In this document: piece after piece, positions 34,857 to 43,760 of the stretch
Numbering within the stretch: position 1 is the first letter of the stretch
Layout: every line of letters begins with the position of its first letter
Origin: Desulfosoma sp.
GTDB lineage: Bacteria > Desulfobacterota > Syntrophobacteria > Syntrophobacterales > DSM-9756
NCBI GenBank assembly: GCA_037481875.1
Contig: JBBFKY010000012.1
Location: forward strand, 43,286-107,285
Length of the DNA: 64,000 nt
Direction: 5' to 3'
Notes under the pieces: model-generated
Database searches by the model: none
The model's input: the letters and a program-made list of their open reading frames with translations, nothing else
Told to the model about the DNA's origin: nothing
Position numbers and translations under genes: made by a program

Positions 34857-35153
34857 TCAAGAATTTGCGGCAAAGCCGTTCATGCTTGAAGATTCAGGTG
34901 GCATTTCCACGGAAAAAATGGCCAGATCCGGACAAATGATTTCGCAATAATGACAATTGACGCAGGCTTCCGGATGCTTCACTTCCGGAGGGTGATACCC
35001 CTTGGCGTTAAAACGCTTGGATTCCTGCAAAACATCCCGAGGACAAAAGGCGATGCAGTAACCGCATCCCTTGCACCGATCCTCGATGATGACCACCAGA
35101 CCCCGAGAGATTTGAATCTCATCCACGTCCAAAGGGGTTCGCCAGAATTTCAT
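34857..35153 (-). CDS. korD: ferredoxin-like delta subunit of 2-oxoacid oxidoreductase
   Basis: With the ATG at 35153 (GAGGG 7 bp upstream) the protein has 98 residues and two [4Fe-4S] motifs, CKGCGYCIAFCP and CVNCHYCEIICP. The intervening segment (VLQESKRFNAKGYHPPEV) is typical of KorD-type delta subunits. It accepts electrons from the alpha-beta catalytic unit and passes them to external acceptors, here possibly straight to the Hdr-type proteins of the same operon. It is the first gene of the run and lies about 100 bp downstream of a good promoter candidate. Confidence 0.88.
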   Translation of the reverse strand: MKFWRTPLDVDEIQISRGLVVIIEDRCKGCGYCIAFCPRDVLQESKRFNAKGYHPPEVKHPEACVNCHYCEIICPDLAIFSVEMPPESSSMNGFAANS

Positions 35154-35259
35154 AAAAAGACCCTCAACGGCTGATGAGTTGCCCCTGTCTTTTTTTCCCT
35201 CATGGTTTATTGGGCTCTGGATACTGATAAAACCTGGACCCAAAGCGCCTAGGTCAGGC

Positions 35260-35289
35260 ACTAGAAAACAGAGCCGCCCATGCTGTCAA
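35260..35289 (-). promoter_or_regulatory. sigma70-type promoter for the kor-hdr operon
   Basis: On the minus strand TTGACA (35289-35284) is followed after 18 bp by TCTAGT (35265-35260), four of six matches to the -10 consensus. An A/T-rich stretch (AAAAAATTTC) lies just upstream. The start point would be about 100 nt before korD. Confidence 0.55.
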
Positions 35290-35320
35290 GAAATTTTTTG
35301 TGAATCCTTCTTAACTACAC

Positions 35321-35353
35321 CTTATCCCCCCTGGTTTTTGACGGAGGGATAAG
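35321..35353. repeat. inverted repeat CTTATCCC ... GGGATAAG
   Basis: A perfect 8-bp dyad has a 17-nt centre. It lies just upstream of the kor-hdr promoter and ~200 bp beyond the end of the tolC gene. It could be an operator or part of a terminator for the efflux operon; no T-run follows on either strand. A second short hairpin (CCCTCGGCTTTCGAGGG) lies near 35470-35487. No gene is visible in 35290-35554. Confidence 0.4.
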
Positions 35354-35554
35354 AGGATTTGGGGTTTCTGACAGACGTGAGCCGATAGGTGTGCTTTGAG
35401 GATCGGGTCCTAAACTTGGAACCTGAACGCCTGGAAGGCTAGGGTTCCGAACCCATGGCTGATTTCCCCCTCGGCTTTCGAGGGAGGGTGACCACAGTTT
35501 TCATCACAAATCCCGTGACAAAGTGTCTTTTCCTTTGCCTTCGCGTCTAGGGAC

Positions 35555-36973
35555 TCAATCTTCAAGAATTCGACCCGTGGCGGCGCGCAGTCGCACCCAT
35601 GCATTTTCCAAGGCGATACGACTTTGGGCCAATTGGCTTTGAGCTTGGACCAGGTCTCGTTGGGCTTGCGTGAGACGCACAAGGGAAGCTTGCCCCACGG
35701 CGTATTCCTTTTCCACCAGGTCTCGTGTTTTTTGAACTAAAGCCGCGTTTTCCTTTTGAAGCCGGAATTGTTCTTGAGCCCCGAGAATTTGCGCCACGGC
35801 CTCCTGCACTTCTTTGGCTGCATCGATTCTGACCTGATGCAAGACCTTTTGAGCTTCCCTTTGAAATTGTTGTGCTTCACGAACTCTAAAGAAGTCTTCA
35901 CCTCCGGAAAAAAGAGGCACCACCATCGCCACGCCTACACTGGATCCGAAATCGTCCTGCTCCATCGAGGCATCGTTGGTGCGGGATCCTTCCACGGTTC
36001 CAAACAGGTTGAGTGATGGAGAGAAACGAGATTGTGTCGATTTTACAAGCGCTTGGGCGGCTTTCAGGGCGAAACGGGCCTGTTTCAGGTCCGGGCGATA
36101 TTTGAGGGCATCATCAAGAGCCTCCTGAACGGATGGGACTTGGAGCAGTGCGGGATCCGGTTCTTCCAAAGGAGCGAGAGAAGTGTGCTCGTTCAAGGTG
36201 CCTTCGGGTAGTCCCATCAGAGCGGCCAGGCCGGTGAGGGCCACACGTTCTTCTTGGTCGGCTTGAATCTTTTGTGCTCGAGCCAGATTGGCCTGCACCT
36301 GAAAATTCAGAACATCGCTTAGGGAACCCACTCCTAGAGCTTCTCGAGCTTGGGCGTCCTTAAGTTGCCGGTCGTTAAAGGCTTCATCGGCTTGGGCGAT
36401 GATGCGGCGTTGGCGGGCCAGTTGGGCCAAAAAATAACTGTCGGCGACGGCGCTCAAAAGCACCCGCTGTGCTTCCCGATACGCCGCTTGAGAACCTTGT
36501 TCGTTGAAGCGGGCCGCGGCCAGAGTGAATTCTCTGTGGAAGCCGTCAAAAAGGGTGAGGGTGGCATTGAGGCCGGCGCGATAAACATCTTCCCGTGCTG
36601 TAGGGATTGTTCCCGAAGTGATGGAAGAAAAGCCGGAAATGGGAAAATCCCGACCTTGGTTTTCGGCCGGCTTGACACGGCTGGCGCTGGCCGATCCTTC
36701 CAGCCGTGGTAGATACCTCGACCATGCCTGCCGAACCTTTTCGCGGGCCTGAGCCGCTCGAGCTTGAGCGGCTTCAAGAGACGGGTTTCCCTGCAGAGCC
36801 AAACGCTGAGCGGTCTTAAGATCCAAGACGGCGGGGAGTGGAACGGAAGCCGGAAACGAGAAGGTTTCCTTGAGGGGTGCCGATGTTTCGGCCGGAATTC
36901 CAACAGGGAGCTGAACAAGAAAGAAACAAAGCAGGACCAGACTGTGCCGAAGATGAATCCGTGGGTGTCGCAT
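35555..36973 (-). CDS. TolC-family outer-membrane efflux protein
   Basis: From the ATG at 36973 (AAAGGA ~9 bp upstream) the protein has 472 residues. A signal peptide (SLVLLCFFLVQLPVGIPAE) is followed by two tandem OEP repeats. The first starts LDLKTAQRLALQGNPSLEAA and the second VQEALDDALKYRPDLKQARF, with long Ala/Gln-rich coiled helices as in TolC/OprM. A conserved end motif, LVRLTQAQRDLVQAQSQLAQ, marks the second coil. It forms the outer-membrane exit tunnel for the RND pump and fusion protein encoded upstream on the same strand (33-bp gap to the RND stop). The cargo is unknown. Confidence 0.9.
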   Translation of the reverse strand: MRHPRIHLRHSLVLLCFFLVQLPVGIPAETSAPLKETFSFPASVPLPAVLDLKTAQRLALQGNPSLEAAQARAAQAREKVRQAWSRYLPRLEGSASASRVKPAENQGRDFPISGFSSITSGTIPTAREDVYRAGLNATLTLFDGFHREFTLAAARFNEQGSQAAYREAQRVLLSAVADSYFLAQLARQRRIIAQADEAFNDRQLKDAQAREALGVGSLSDVLNFQVQANLARAQKIQADQEERVALTGLAALMGLPEGTLNEHTSLAPLEEPDPALLQVPSVQEALDDALKYRPDLKQARFALKAAQALVKSTQSRFSPSLNLFGTVEGSRTNDASMEQDDFGSSVGVAMVVPLFSGGEDFFRVREAQQFQREAQKVLHQVRIDAAKEVQEAVAQILGAQEQFRLQKENAALVQKTRDLVEKEYAVGQASLVRLTQAQRDLVQAQSQLAQSRIALENAWVRLRAATGRILED

Positions 36974-37006
36974 GCTTTGCTTTCCTTTTTGAAATTCTTT
37001 CAAGTT

Positions 37007-40000
37007 TCAGGCGGCCAGAGAATCCACGACGCTGGAAGGAGTTGTTTCCATGTGGTTATTGCGGCGTAACCTCGCCGGTTCCACATCTTCTCGACGTTGA
37101 GGCCACCGGCCTTTTCGAGCACGATACAACAACAAACGCACATCATTGAGGATTGCCAGCAGAGATGGAATCAGCACCAAGGTAAGCATGGTGGCAAAAG
37201 CCACACCCGCAGCCAGGGTCACGGCCATGGGAATAAGGAATCGCGCTTGAAAGTCCGTTTCCAGAATCATGGGCATGAGCCCTCCCACGGTGGTTACCGT
37301 GGTCAGAATGACTGCTCGAAAACGGCGCCTGCCCGCTTCCATCAAAGCCTCAAAGAATCGCATGCCTTCCACAAGGTTTTCATTCACCCGTTCGATAAGC
37401 ACAATGGCGTCGTTTACCACCACACCGGTGAGGGCCACCATGCCGAAGAGGCTCATGATGGAGATATCAAAGCCCATGAGGAGATGGCCCACGACGGCGC
37501 CGATAAGCCCAAAGGGAATGGTCACCATAATGATTAAGGGTTGCACGTAGGATCGAAAAATAGTGGCGATAATGATGAAAATGCCGAGCAACGCCAAAGG
37601 AAAGCCCACTTTAAGGCTGGCAAGGGATTCTCGCATTTTTTTCTTTTCACCTTGCTGGGCAAGACGCAGACCCGGGTAGCGTTTTTCCAAAGCCGGGAAA
37701 AAGTTGGCCGTAAGGTCCTGAAAGATTTCGTTGGCATTCGCTCGGTCATTGTCCACCGCGGCACTTACGGCCACACGGCGCATACCGTCGGTGCGTGTGA
37801 TCACGGCATATCCTGGCGCATATTCAAAAGAAGCGACAGACCGTAGCGGCACTTGGGCTCCGTTTGGTGTGCGGATACGAACTTGGTCCAGTCGTGACAG
37901 GTCGTTACGTTCATCTTCCGTGTATCTCACCTTGACGCGAATATCATCCCGGCCGCGTTGAATTCGAAGGGCTTCTTGACCGTAGTAGCCTGCGTAGATC
38001 TGGCGGGCCAAATCGTCTACCGTCAGCCCCAAGGTGCGGGCTTCGGGTTTCAGACGTAGTCGAAGTTCCCTTTTACCCGCTGCATAATCGGATCGAATCT
38101 GGTAAACCCCATCGAATTGTCGAAGCCGTTCCATCAGCTCGTGGGAAGCGGCCACGATATGGGCCATGTTTTCTCCCTGAATCCACACTTCAATAGGCGC
38201 TCCCGGTGGTCCCGCTTCCATCCCCTCAAAAGTCAAAGACTTGATACCGGGAATAAGCCCTGTTTCCTTTTCCCAGGCCACCATGATGTCTTTGGAATGG
38301 ATACCCCGTTCTTCGGAATCCAGAAGGATGGCTTGAATCGCTCCGTAATGGGGACCTTTGGCGGGCGTCTGTCCAAGGGTTTGGCCTACCAGCACCAGGC
38401 GATCCACTAACATGGGCTTTCCGGTGCGGGTCTTGAGCCGGTCGTTCAGGCGCAACAGGGCGTTTTCCACGCGAGTGACAGCCTCTTGGGTCACTTCCGC
38501 CGGGGTGCCTTCCGGAAATTCAATGGTGGCATTGAGCACAAACCCGTCGATTTCGGTAAAGACCACAAACTTGACAATGCCCCCTTGAATGACACCGATG
38601 CTGATCAAAAGCACCGCAATGGCCGAGCACATTCCAATGTATCGCCATCGAACGAAAAACCGCAGTGAAGGAAGATAGATTCGTTCGATAAACGCGTCCG
38701 TTCCTCGCTGAACCTTTTCCTGCACCCTGTCAAAAAACGATCGAAACTTTCCAGAGGTGGATTCACGATGATTGGGGTCACGAAGGGTGTTGAGATGAGC
38801 CGGCAGCAAGGTTAAGCATTCCACTAAGGAGATGGTCAGGCAGGCCACGACCACCTGGGGAAGAATGGCGATAAATTTTCCCATGATACCGCCAACAAAG
38901 GCCAGAGGAATAAAGGCCACGATGGTGGTGGTCACGGCGGCCACGATGGGAAAAGCCACTTCCGCAGTCCCTTCCACGGCGGCTTTTAGCGGCGGCTTTC
39001 CGTTATGTCGCTGGGCGAAAATGGATTCTCCCACCACGATGGCATCATCCACCACGATGCCCAAGACCATGATGAGAGCAAAGAGGGAAATCATGTTGAT
39101 GGTGCCTCCCAGCCCCCAAATGATGCCCAAAGCCCCGGCAATGGACACAGGAATACCCAAACCGACCCAAAAGGCCAGGTGAAGATCCAAAAAGAGCCAC
39201 AGAAGGACGAGCACAAGAGCTAGGCCGTAAAGGCCGTTTCTGAGTAAAAGATTGATACGGGCTCGCAGCATGTCCGTGGTGTCGTAGAGAATCTTGATGT
39301 GCAGAGAAGACGGAAGTTCCTTCGCCTTATGCTCCACGTAACGGCTCACGGCTCTGGAAATGGCCAAGGCGTCTTCCTGGGATGTTTTAAAGACAATAAG
39401 CATCACGGCCGGTTGCCCGTTGACATAGGCTCTTAAGGGATCTTCCGTGAAGCCGTCCACGATGCGGGCGACACGGCCCAGCGGAATCATGGCGCCGTCA
39501 GGGGTGGCAAGAAGCACCAGGGAAGCTAGTTCTTCGCCTCGGTAACGCCGTCCCATGGTTCGCACGCGAATCTCTTCCCCTTCGGTGCGAATGGTCCCTC
39601 CGGCCATGTTGAGGTTGCTGCGGCGGACGGCATCCGCCACCTGAGCGAAGGTGAGGCCGTAGCGGCGTAAGGTGGGTTCGGAAACTTCTATATGGATTTC
39701 GTAATCGCGGATACCGAAGGTTTCCACCTGAGAGATTTCGGGAAGGGCCTGAAGCTCGTCTTTGACCCGTTCGGCCCATTCCTTGAGGCGTTCTTCGCTC
39801 ATGTCCCCTGAAAGGTACACCAAGGCAATGGGACTTCTTAGGGTCACATCCGTGATCACAGGTTGTTCGGCATCCACGGGAAAGGTGGAAATGGCGTCAA
39901 TTTTTGCCCTGACACGATCCAACACCACGCGCAAGTCGGCGTTTTCCATGACCTCGATGGTGGCTGTTCCCACATTTTCCTGAGCCTGCGTCGTGATTTG

Positions 40001-40237
40001 CTTGATCCCTTCCACCCCTTCCAGGGCCTCTTCGATCTTACGGCAGATACCTTCTTCCACCTCTTCCGGGTCGGCTCCGGGATAAGGCACACTCACGGTG
40101 ATCATGTCCAAGGAAAACTCAGGAAAATTTTCCTTGAGCATAAAAAAGCCGGCCATGATGCCCGCCGTAAAGATCAAGACCAGGACAATGTTGGCAAAGA
40201 CCCTGTTTCTGGCGAAAGCCGCCAGCAGAGATTTCAT
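37007..40237 (-). CDS. RND-family efflux pump, inner-membrane subunit
   Basis: This 1076-residue protein has the architecture of AcrB-type transporters: TM1 (NRVFANIVLVLIFTAGIMAG) and a periplasmic porter (NFPEFSLDMITVSVPYPGAD, PEEVEEGICRKIEEALEGV). The TM2-6 block includes GIVVDDAIVVGESIFAQRH with the proton-relay Asp pair of TM4. The second half repeats this (GVVVNDAIVLIERVNENLVE). The porter and docking domains are complete. It falls in the hydrophobe/amphiphile (HAE) branch, often annotated as multidrug efflux, though some members move lipids or other envelope compounds. Its ATG overlaps the stop of the fusion-protein gene by 4 bp. Confidence 0.93.
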   Translation of the reverse strand: MKSLLAAFARNRVFANIVLVLIFTAGIMAGFFMLKENFPEFSLDMITVSVPYPGADPEEVEEGICRKIEEALEGVEGIKQITTQAQENVGTATIEVMENADLRVVLDRVRAKIDAISTFPVDAEQPVITDVTLRSPIALVYLSGDMSEERLKEWAERVKDELQALPEISQVETFGIRDYEIHIEVSEPTLRRYGLTFAQVADAVRRSNLNMAGGTIRTEGEEIRVRTMGRRYRGEELASLVLLATPDGAMIPLGRVARIVDGFTEDPLRAYVNGQPAVMLIVFKTSQEDALAISRAVSRYVEHKAKELPSSLHIKILYDTTDMLRARINLLLRNGLYGLALVLVLLWLFLDLHLAFWVGLGIPVSIAGALGIIWGLGGTINMISLFALIMVLGIVVDDAIVVGESIFAQRHNGKPPLKAAVEGTAEVAFPIVAAVTTTIVAFIPLAFVGGIMGKFIAILPQVVVACLTISLVECLTLLPAHLNTLRDPNHRESTSGKFRSFFDRVQEKVQRGTDAFIERIYLPSLRFFVRWRYIGMCSAIAVLLISIGVIQGGIVKFVVFTEIDGFVLNATIEFPEGTPAEVTQEAVTRVENALLRLNDRLKTRTGKPMLVDRLVLVGQTLGQTPAKGPHYGAIQAILLDSEERGIHSKDIMVAWEKETGLIPGIKSLTFEGMEAGPPGAPIEVWIQGENMAHIVAASHELMERLRQFDGVYQIRSDYAAGKRELRLRLKPEARTLGLTVDDLARQIYAGYYGQEALRIQRGRDDIRVKVRYTEDERNDLSRLDQVRIRTPNGAQVPLRSVASFEYAPGYAVITRTDGMRRVAVSAAVDNDRANANEIFQDLTANFFPALEKRYPGLRLAQQGEKKKMRESLASLKVGFPLALLGIFIIIATIFRSYVQPLIIMVTIPFGLIGAVVGHLLMGFDISIMSLFGMVALTGVVVNDAIVLIERVNENLVEGMRFFEALMEAGRRRFRAVILTTVTTVGGLMPMILETDFQARFLIPMAVTLAAGVAFATMLTLVLIPSLLAILNDVRLLLYRARKGRWPQRREDVEPARLRRNNHMETTPSSVVDSLAA

Positions 40238-41589
40238 GGTTTGGATTCCTTTGCGGGTTCCTTGTCCAAATGGGCCACATCAAGAAGAATGTTTTCAAGA
40301 GGGTTCACGAGCCGTGTGACGATCACCCAGTCTCCGTCGTGAATGCCTTCCGAAATAAAAGCTTCTTCCCCCTGAATTCGAGCCACTCGGACCGAAACCG
40401 TCTTGAGACGCCGGTTGACGGCCAGGTACACCTTGTTGTCATAGGTGACAGCCCATTGAGGGAGCCGGACCACCTGGTTCAGGGTTCGGCCCGGAATGTC
40501 GACGACGCAAAACATGCCCTCCACCAAGGGTATAGAAGCTCCTTTGCGGGAAGCTTCTTCCCCGGGGACACGAACGGCTACGGTGAGGGTTCGGCTGGTG
40601 CGGTCAAACGCCACGACACGATGAAGGAACCCTTTCCAAAGGTGGCCTTGAGGGTCTTCAACCCAACGCACCTGACATGGCACTTGTTTTAGACCTTGAA
40701 ACCACGAAAGCTCCGTAGTGGAAGACTTTTCATCAAAGATAAGCCACTGACGGGCATCATCACTGTCTAGAGGCACAAGGATTTCCGAAATGGAATCGTC
40801 GGCAAGGGTCAAAGCCAGCGTGCCGGGACTCAGAAACTGTCCCGGTTCTATGGATTTGGATGCGATCCGTGCTGTAAAAGGGGCACGAACTGTGCACCTT
40901 TCCAACTGGATCAAGGCCCTTTGGCGTTGAGCGCGAGCGGCTTCCAGGCTGCTTTGCGCTTCGCGGACCCTTACCGGGTAAACCGCCAGGCTCTGTTCCA
41001 ATAGCTGCAACTGGTCCTGGGCTTGATTGTAGGCCTTTTCAGCCGCTTCCACTCCGGACTTCGTCCCCACACGGCTTTCTTCATAAAGTTGTTTAAGCCT
41101 CTGATATTCTGCCCAAGCTAAGTCCCGGCTGCGTTGGAGAATGCTCAGACGCCGCTTTTCCAGACCCCATTCCTTGTTCAGACGCAGCACCGTACTTTCC
41201 AGTTGGGACACCAAAGCCTCGGCTTCGGCAAGAGCCGAACGATAATCCCGTGGATCGATTTGAAACAGGACTTCTCCCTCAGGAATGACTTCTCCCACCA
41301 GCAGCCGAGGATGCACGGCAATGACCGTTCCAGCCACTTCCGAGGCCACATGGACATGACGAACGGCATGGACTTCCCCGTAACCGGTCAATACCACCGG
41401 CACATTCTCGGGATGGGCTTCAAGGACCTCCACCTTATAGGCTTGTTCTTGAATTTCGGCTTGCGCGGGAGGCTTCTTGAGGGAAGCCAGGGCTGCCATA
41501 ACGGCGATGCCGGCCAGGAGAATCGCACTGCAGACCGTGATTCGAAACAAAACTTTGCGATCTCCCACAATGGTTTTTTGAGCATCCAT
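40234..41589 (-). CDS. RND periplasmic membrane-fusion (adaptor) protein
   Basis: This protein has 451 residues from the ATG at 41589 (a TTG two codons earlier is possible). An N-terminal membrane anchor (VLFRITVCSAILLAGIAVMA) is followed by the lipoyl/barrel-sandwich half VASEVAGTVIAVHPRLLVGE with VIPEGEVLFQIDPRDY. A long coiled-coil hairpin follows (~residues 120-210), then the second lipoyl half (RCTVRAPFTARIASKSIEPG) and beta-barrel. This order is that of HlyD/AcrA adaptors. It bridges the RND pump and the TolC protein and is first of the three pump genes. A YkgJ-type gene lies 61 bp upstream on the same strand and may be co-transcribed. Confidence 0.9.
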   Translation of the reverse strand: MDAQKTIVGDRKVLFRITVCSAILLAGIAVMAALASLKKPPAQAEIQEQAYKVEVLEAHPENVPVVLTGYGEVHAVRHVHVASEVAGTVIAVHPRLLVGEVIPEGEVLFQIDPRDYRSALAEAEALVSQLESTVLRLNKEWGLEKRRLSILQRSRDLAWAEYQRLKQLYEESRVGTKSGVEAAEKAYNQAQDQLQLLEQSLAVYPVRVREAQSSLEAARAQRQRALIQLERCTVRAPFTARIASKSIEPGQFLSPGTLALTLADDSISEILVPLDSDDARQWLIFDEKSSTTELSWFQGLKQVPCQVRWVEDPQGHLWKGFLHRVVAFDRTSRTLTVAVRVPGEEASRKGASIPLVEGMFCVVDIPGRTLNQVVRLPQWAVTYDNKVYLAVNRRLKTVSVRVARIQGEEAFISEGIHDGDWVIVTRLVNPLENILLDVAHLDKEPAKESKP

Positions 41590-41650
41590 AGTCAAAGCTT
41601 TCGGTCTGTCAGGTTCATGAATCGAGCATCATCTACGAGGATCCTCGAGG

Positions 41651-41995
41651 TTAAGGCCAAAGGAGACGGTAACGATACTGAATTTCAGCTTCCAGATCCT
41701 CATGAAGTAATTCCACCGGGCGAGCTCCTCGAGGACAAAGCAGGTTGGAAGTTGTTCCAAAGAGCCGACAAGTGAAAGGCCGAACCGGGTAGATGGTGCA
41801 ACCCTGATCGGAAAGATAAGGACAGGTCGTTCCCTGTGCCGTCAGAATGTCACGTCCTTGAGCTCGCAAGAAGTTTCGAATTCGGGTGTCTTCCTCTAAA
41901 GTTCGGGAAGGGACGCCGAAAAGGCGGCAGCAATCCGTGCATCCGGGAACGCATTGCATGTCGGGAATGACAGCGTACAGGTCGTCCAGGGTCAT
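41651..41995 (-). CDS. YkgJ-family cysteine-cluster protein
   Basis: From the ATG at 41995 (AAGGG ~8 bp upstream) the protein has 114 residues. The Cys pattern CVPGCTDCC ... CPYLSDQGCTIYPVRPFTCRLFG is the CxxxCxxCC / CPxL-x-x-x-x-C-x-I-Y-x-x-R-P-x-x-C-R signature of the YkgJ (zinc- or iron-chelating) family. The function of these small cytosolic proteins is not established. It sits ahead of the RND efflux genes on the same strand and divergent from the HIT gene (248-bp gap). Confidence 0.85.
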   Translation of the reverse strand: MTLDDLYAVIPDMQCVPGCTDCCRLFGVPSRTLEEDTRIRNFLRAQGRDILTAQGTTCPYLSDQGCTIYPVRPFTCRLFGTTSNLLCPRGARPVELLHEDLEAEIQYRYRLLWP

Positions 41996-42243
41996 GGTGT
42001 TTCCCTTCTGTACCGCGATGTTTTCACTTTTCGCCATTCAAGAGCATGGTTTCAGCTCAAGCTTGCACAGTGGAGCCTTGCCGTCGTATGGTGTCCGCGT
42101 TAAACGGGCCTTGGCTTCCATGACGGACTATAGAGCCGGAAAGAGCTTTAGGCAACAAGGCCCACGAGGCATGGACGGTTGGTTTGTTGGTTCGCCGGCT
42201 GGCTTGGTTTTTGTCGGCCGGTTGAAGGCACGGAGGTGAAAAC

Positions 42244-42654
42244 ATGACGGACTGCATTTTTTGCCGCATTGTTTCCGGACAGATTCCCTGCGCCAAGGTC
42301 TATGAGGATGACTATGTGCTCGCTTTTCTGGATATCAATCCCCTCATGCCCGGCCACACCCTACTTATTCCCAAAAAACATGCGGAGACCCTCTTTGACA
42401 TGGATCCGCAAGAAGCTGCAGCCTGTGGTGCGGCTTTGCAAAAGGTAGCCACCGCCGTTTTCAAGGGAACCGATGCCGAAGGCATGAATATTCTTCAGAA
42501 CAATTACGAAATTTCTGGACAGGAAATCTTTCACGTCCATTTTCACCTTATGCCGCGAAAGACCGGGGACGGTTTCAAGGTGCCTTGGCCGGCCAAGAAA
42601 TATGGTCCCGGCGAAATGGAAGCTGTCCTGCAAAGAATCCTTCAAGCGTTTTGA
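42244..42654 (+). CDS. HIT-family nucleotide hydrolase
   Basis: This 136-residue protein has a GGAGG 7 bp upstream. It has the Hint-type N-terminus (DCIFCRIVSGQIPCAKVYED, DYVLAFLDINPLMPGHTLLI), a CxxC pair, and the catalytic histidine triad HVHFHLMPR near residue 100. Hint-like proteins cleave nucleoside phosphoramidates, releasing AMP. It stands alone, followed by a good terminator. Confidence 0.93.
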   Translation: MTDCIFCRIVSGQIPCAKVYEDDYVLAFLDINPLMPGHTLLIPKKHAETLFDMDPQEAAACGAALQKVATAVFKGTDAEGMNILQNNYEISGQEIFHVHFHLMPRKTGDGFKVPWPAKKYGPGEMEAVLQRILQAF

Positions 42655-42655
42655 G

Positions 42656-42683
42656 CCCCACATGGTGCCCTTGTGGGGGTTTT
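42656..42683 (+). terminator. rho-independent terminator after the HIT gene
   Basis: The stem CCCCACA/TGTGGGG (7 bp, 9-nt loop) is followed by GTTTT, immediately after the HIT stop codon. Confidence 0.65.
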
Positions 42684-42707
42684 GGGGCGGACACACCGGT
42701 CCGCCCC
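42684..42707. repeat. dispersed palindrome GGGGCGGA-N8-TCCGCCCC (copy 2)
   Basis: This is a perfect 8-bp inverted repeat with loop cacaccgg, right behind the HIT terminator. It has the same arms as the copies at 7142 and 46766. Confidence 0.75.
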
Positions 42708-42740
42708 TCCACGTCGGCGCGTGGTTGCCTTCCCCCCCAA

Positions 42741-42805
42741 GAATCGTGAAATCGGGAAATCGCAAATCGTGAGGTTGTAACGTCGCGAAATTGTGAAGTT
42801 GTCAA
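42741..42805. repeat. degenerate short tandem repeat of the AAATCGTG type
   Basis: About eight imperfect 8-9 bp units (aatcgtga, aatcggga, aatcgcaa, atcgtgag, cgcgaaat, tgtgaagt) lie in the gap before the end of the GT2 gene. Related units continue inside the 3' end of that gene (42880-42935). Confidence 0.5.
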
Positions 42806-42829
42806 GGAGAGGTTACAAGTTCATTGCGC

Positions 42830-43744
42830 TTAGAACGGATGCCTCATGGCCTCAGGATCTTTAACCGACCCCTGGCCCTCAATTAACGATTGATGATCTA
42901 TCACAGGCGATTTCACGATTGAGGACTTCACGATGCTGAGGGCCCAGTGCGCTTCGGCGGTTTTGCCTCGTTTCAGACATCCTGTCGCATAAATGGAGGC
43001 TTTACGTTGGAGCGTATGCAGCACCTGGGCCTTCTGTGTGGGGTTGAGAGGCGCTGTGTTGAGGAGCTTTGCCAAGGCTTGAAGGCGAAAACGATCCAGC
43101 GCGGGAACCGTGGCGGAAAGCTGGTCTGGGTGTCCGCCCATCTTGATCACCAAAGCCTTCGACACAAGCCCTATGGGATAACGGCACCCGATGCGGAGCC
43201 AGAGATCGTAGTCCTCACAGGCGGGAAGCGATTCATCAAAAAGGCCGACTTCGTCAAACAGGGACCGGTGCAACATGACCGCCGAAGGGCTTACGAGGCA
43301 ACGTTCCAAGAGCCTTTCAAAACACCATCCTGAAGGCTTGGCGTGGTACTTTTTGGGGTTGCGCCGCTGCCCGTTCTGCATCCAGATTTCATCGGTTTGG
43401 CAGATTCGCATACCTGGGTTTTGCCGAAAGAAATCCAACTGGGCCCGCAGTTTTTTCGGAAGCCAAAGATCGTCGGAATCGAGGAAAGCCAGCCATTCCC
43501 CTTGAGACGCGGAAATGCCCACATTACGGGCGGCGCTGACGCCCCTCGAATGTTCCAGGCGGACTGTCTGGATAGCTGTGCCGTAAGAAGCGAGAAGACG
43601 CGGCGTTTCGTCTTCGGATCCATCGTCCACGACGATCAATTCAAAATTCGCCCCTTTTTGTGTCAGAACCGAATCCACAGCTTGCCGAACCATGGCGCAG
43701 CGATTTCGTGTGGGAATAATTACGCTCACCAAATCCGGCACCAT
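42830..43744 (-). CDS. GT2-family glycosyltransferase
   Basis: This 304-residue GT-A glycosyltransferase opens VSVIIPTRNRCAMVRQAVDS and has LIVVDDGSED, the acidic FLDSDDLW (DxD metal site, ~residue 92) and a PACEDYDLWLRIG motif holding the likely catalytic base (ED, ~residue 189). It would transfer a sugar from a nucleotide donor at the membrane's inner face. It lies 16 bp after the IspH-UbiA gene and so probably in the dusB operon. The last ~40 residues (SIVKSSIVKSPVIDHQSLI) look like translated short tandem repeat rather than a domain, so the C-terminus may have been extended by repeat DNA. Confidence 0.88.
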   Translation of the reverse strand: MVPDLVSVIIPTRNRCAMVRQAVDSVLTQKGANFELIVVDDGSEDETPRLLASYGTAIQTVRLEHSRGVSAARNVGISASQGEWLAFLDSDDLWLPKKLRAQLDFFRQNPGMRICQTDEIWMQNGQRRNPKKYHAKPSGWCFERLLERCLVSPSAVMLHRSLFDEVGLFDESLPACEDYDLWLRIGCRYPIGLVSKALVIKMGGHPDQLSATVPALDRFRLQALAKLLNTAPLNPTQKAQVLHTLQRKASIYATGCLKRGKTAEAHWALSIVKSSIVKSPVIDHQSLIEGQGSVKDPEAMRHPF

Positions 43745-43760
43745 GCTTAAAACCTCTATT

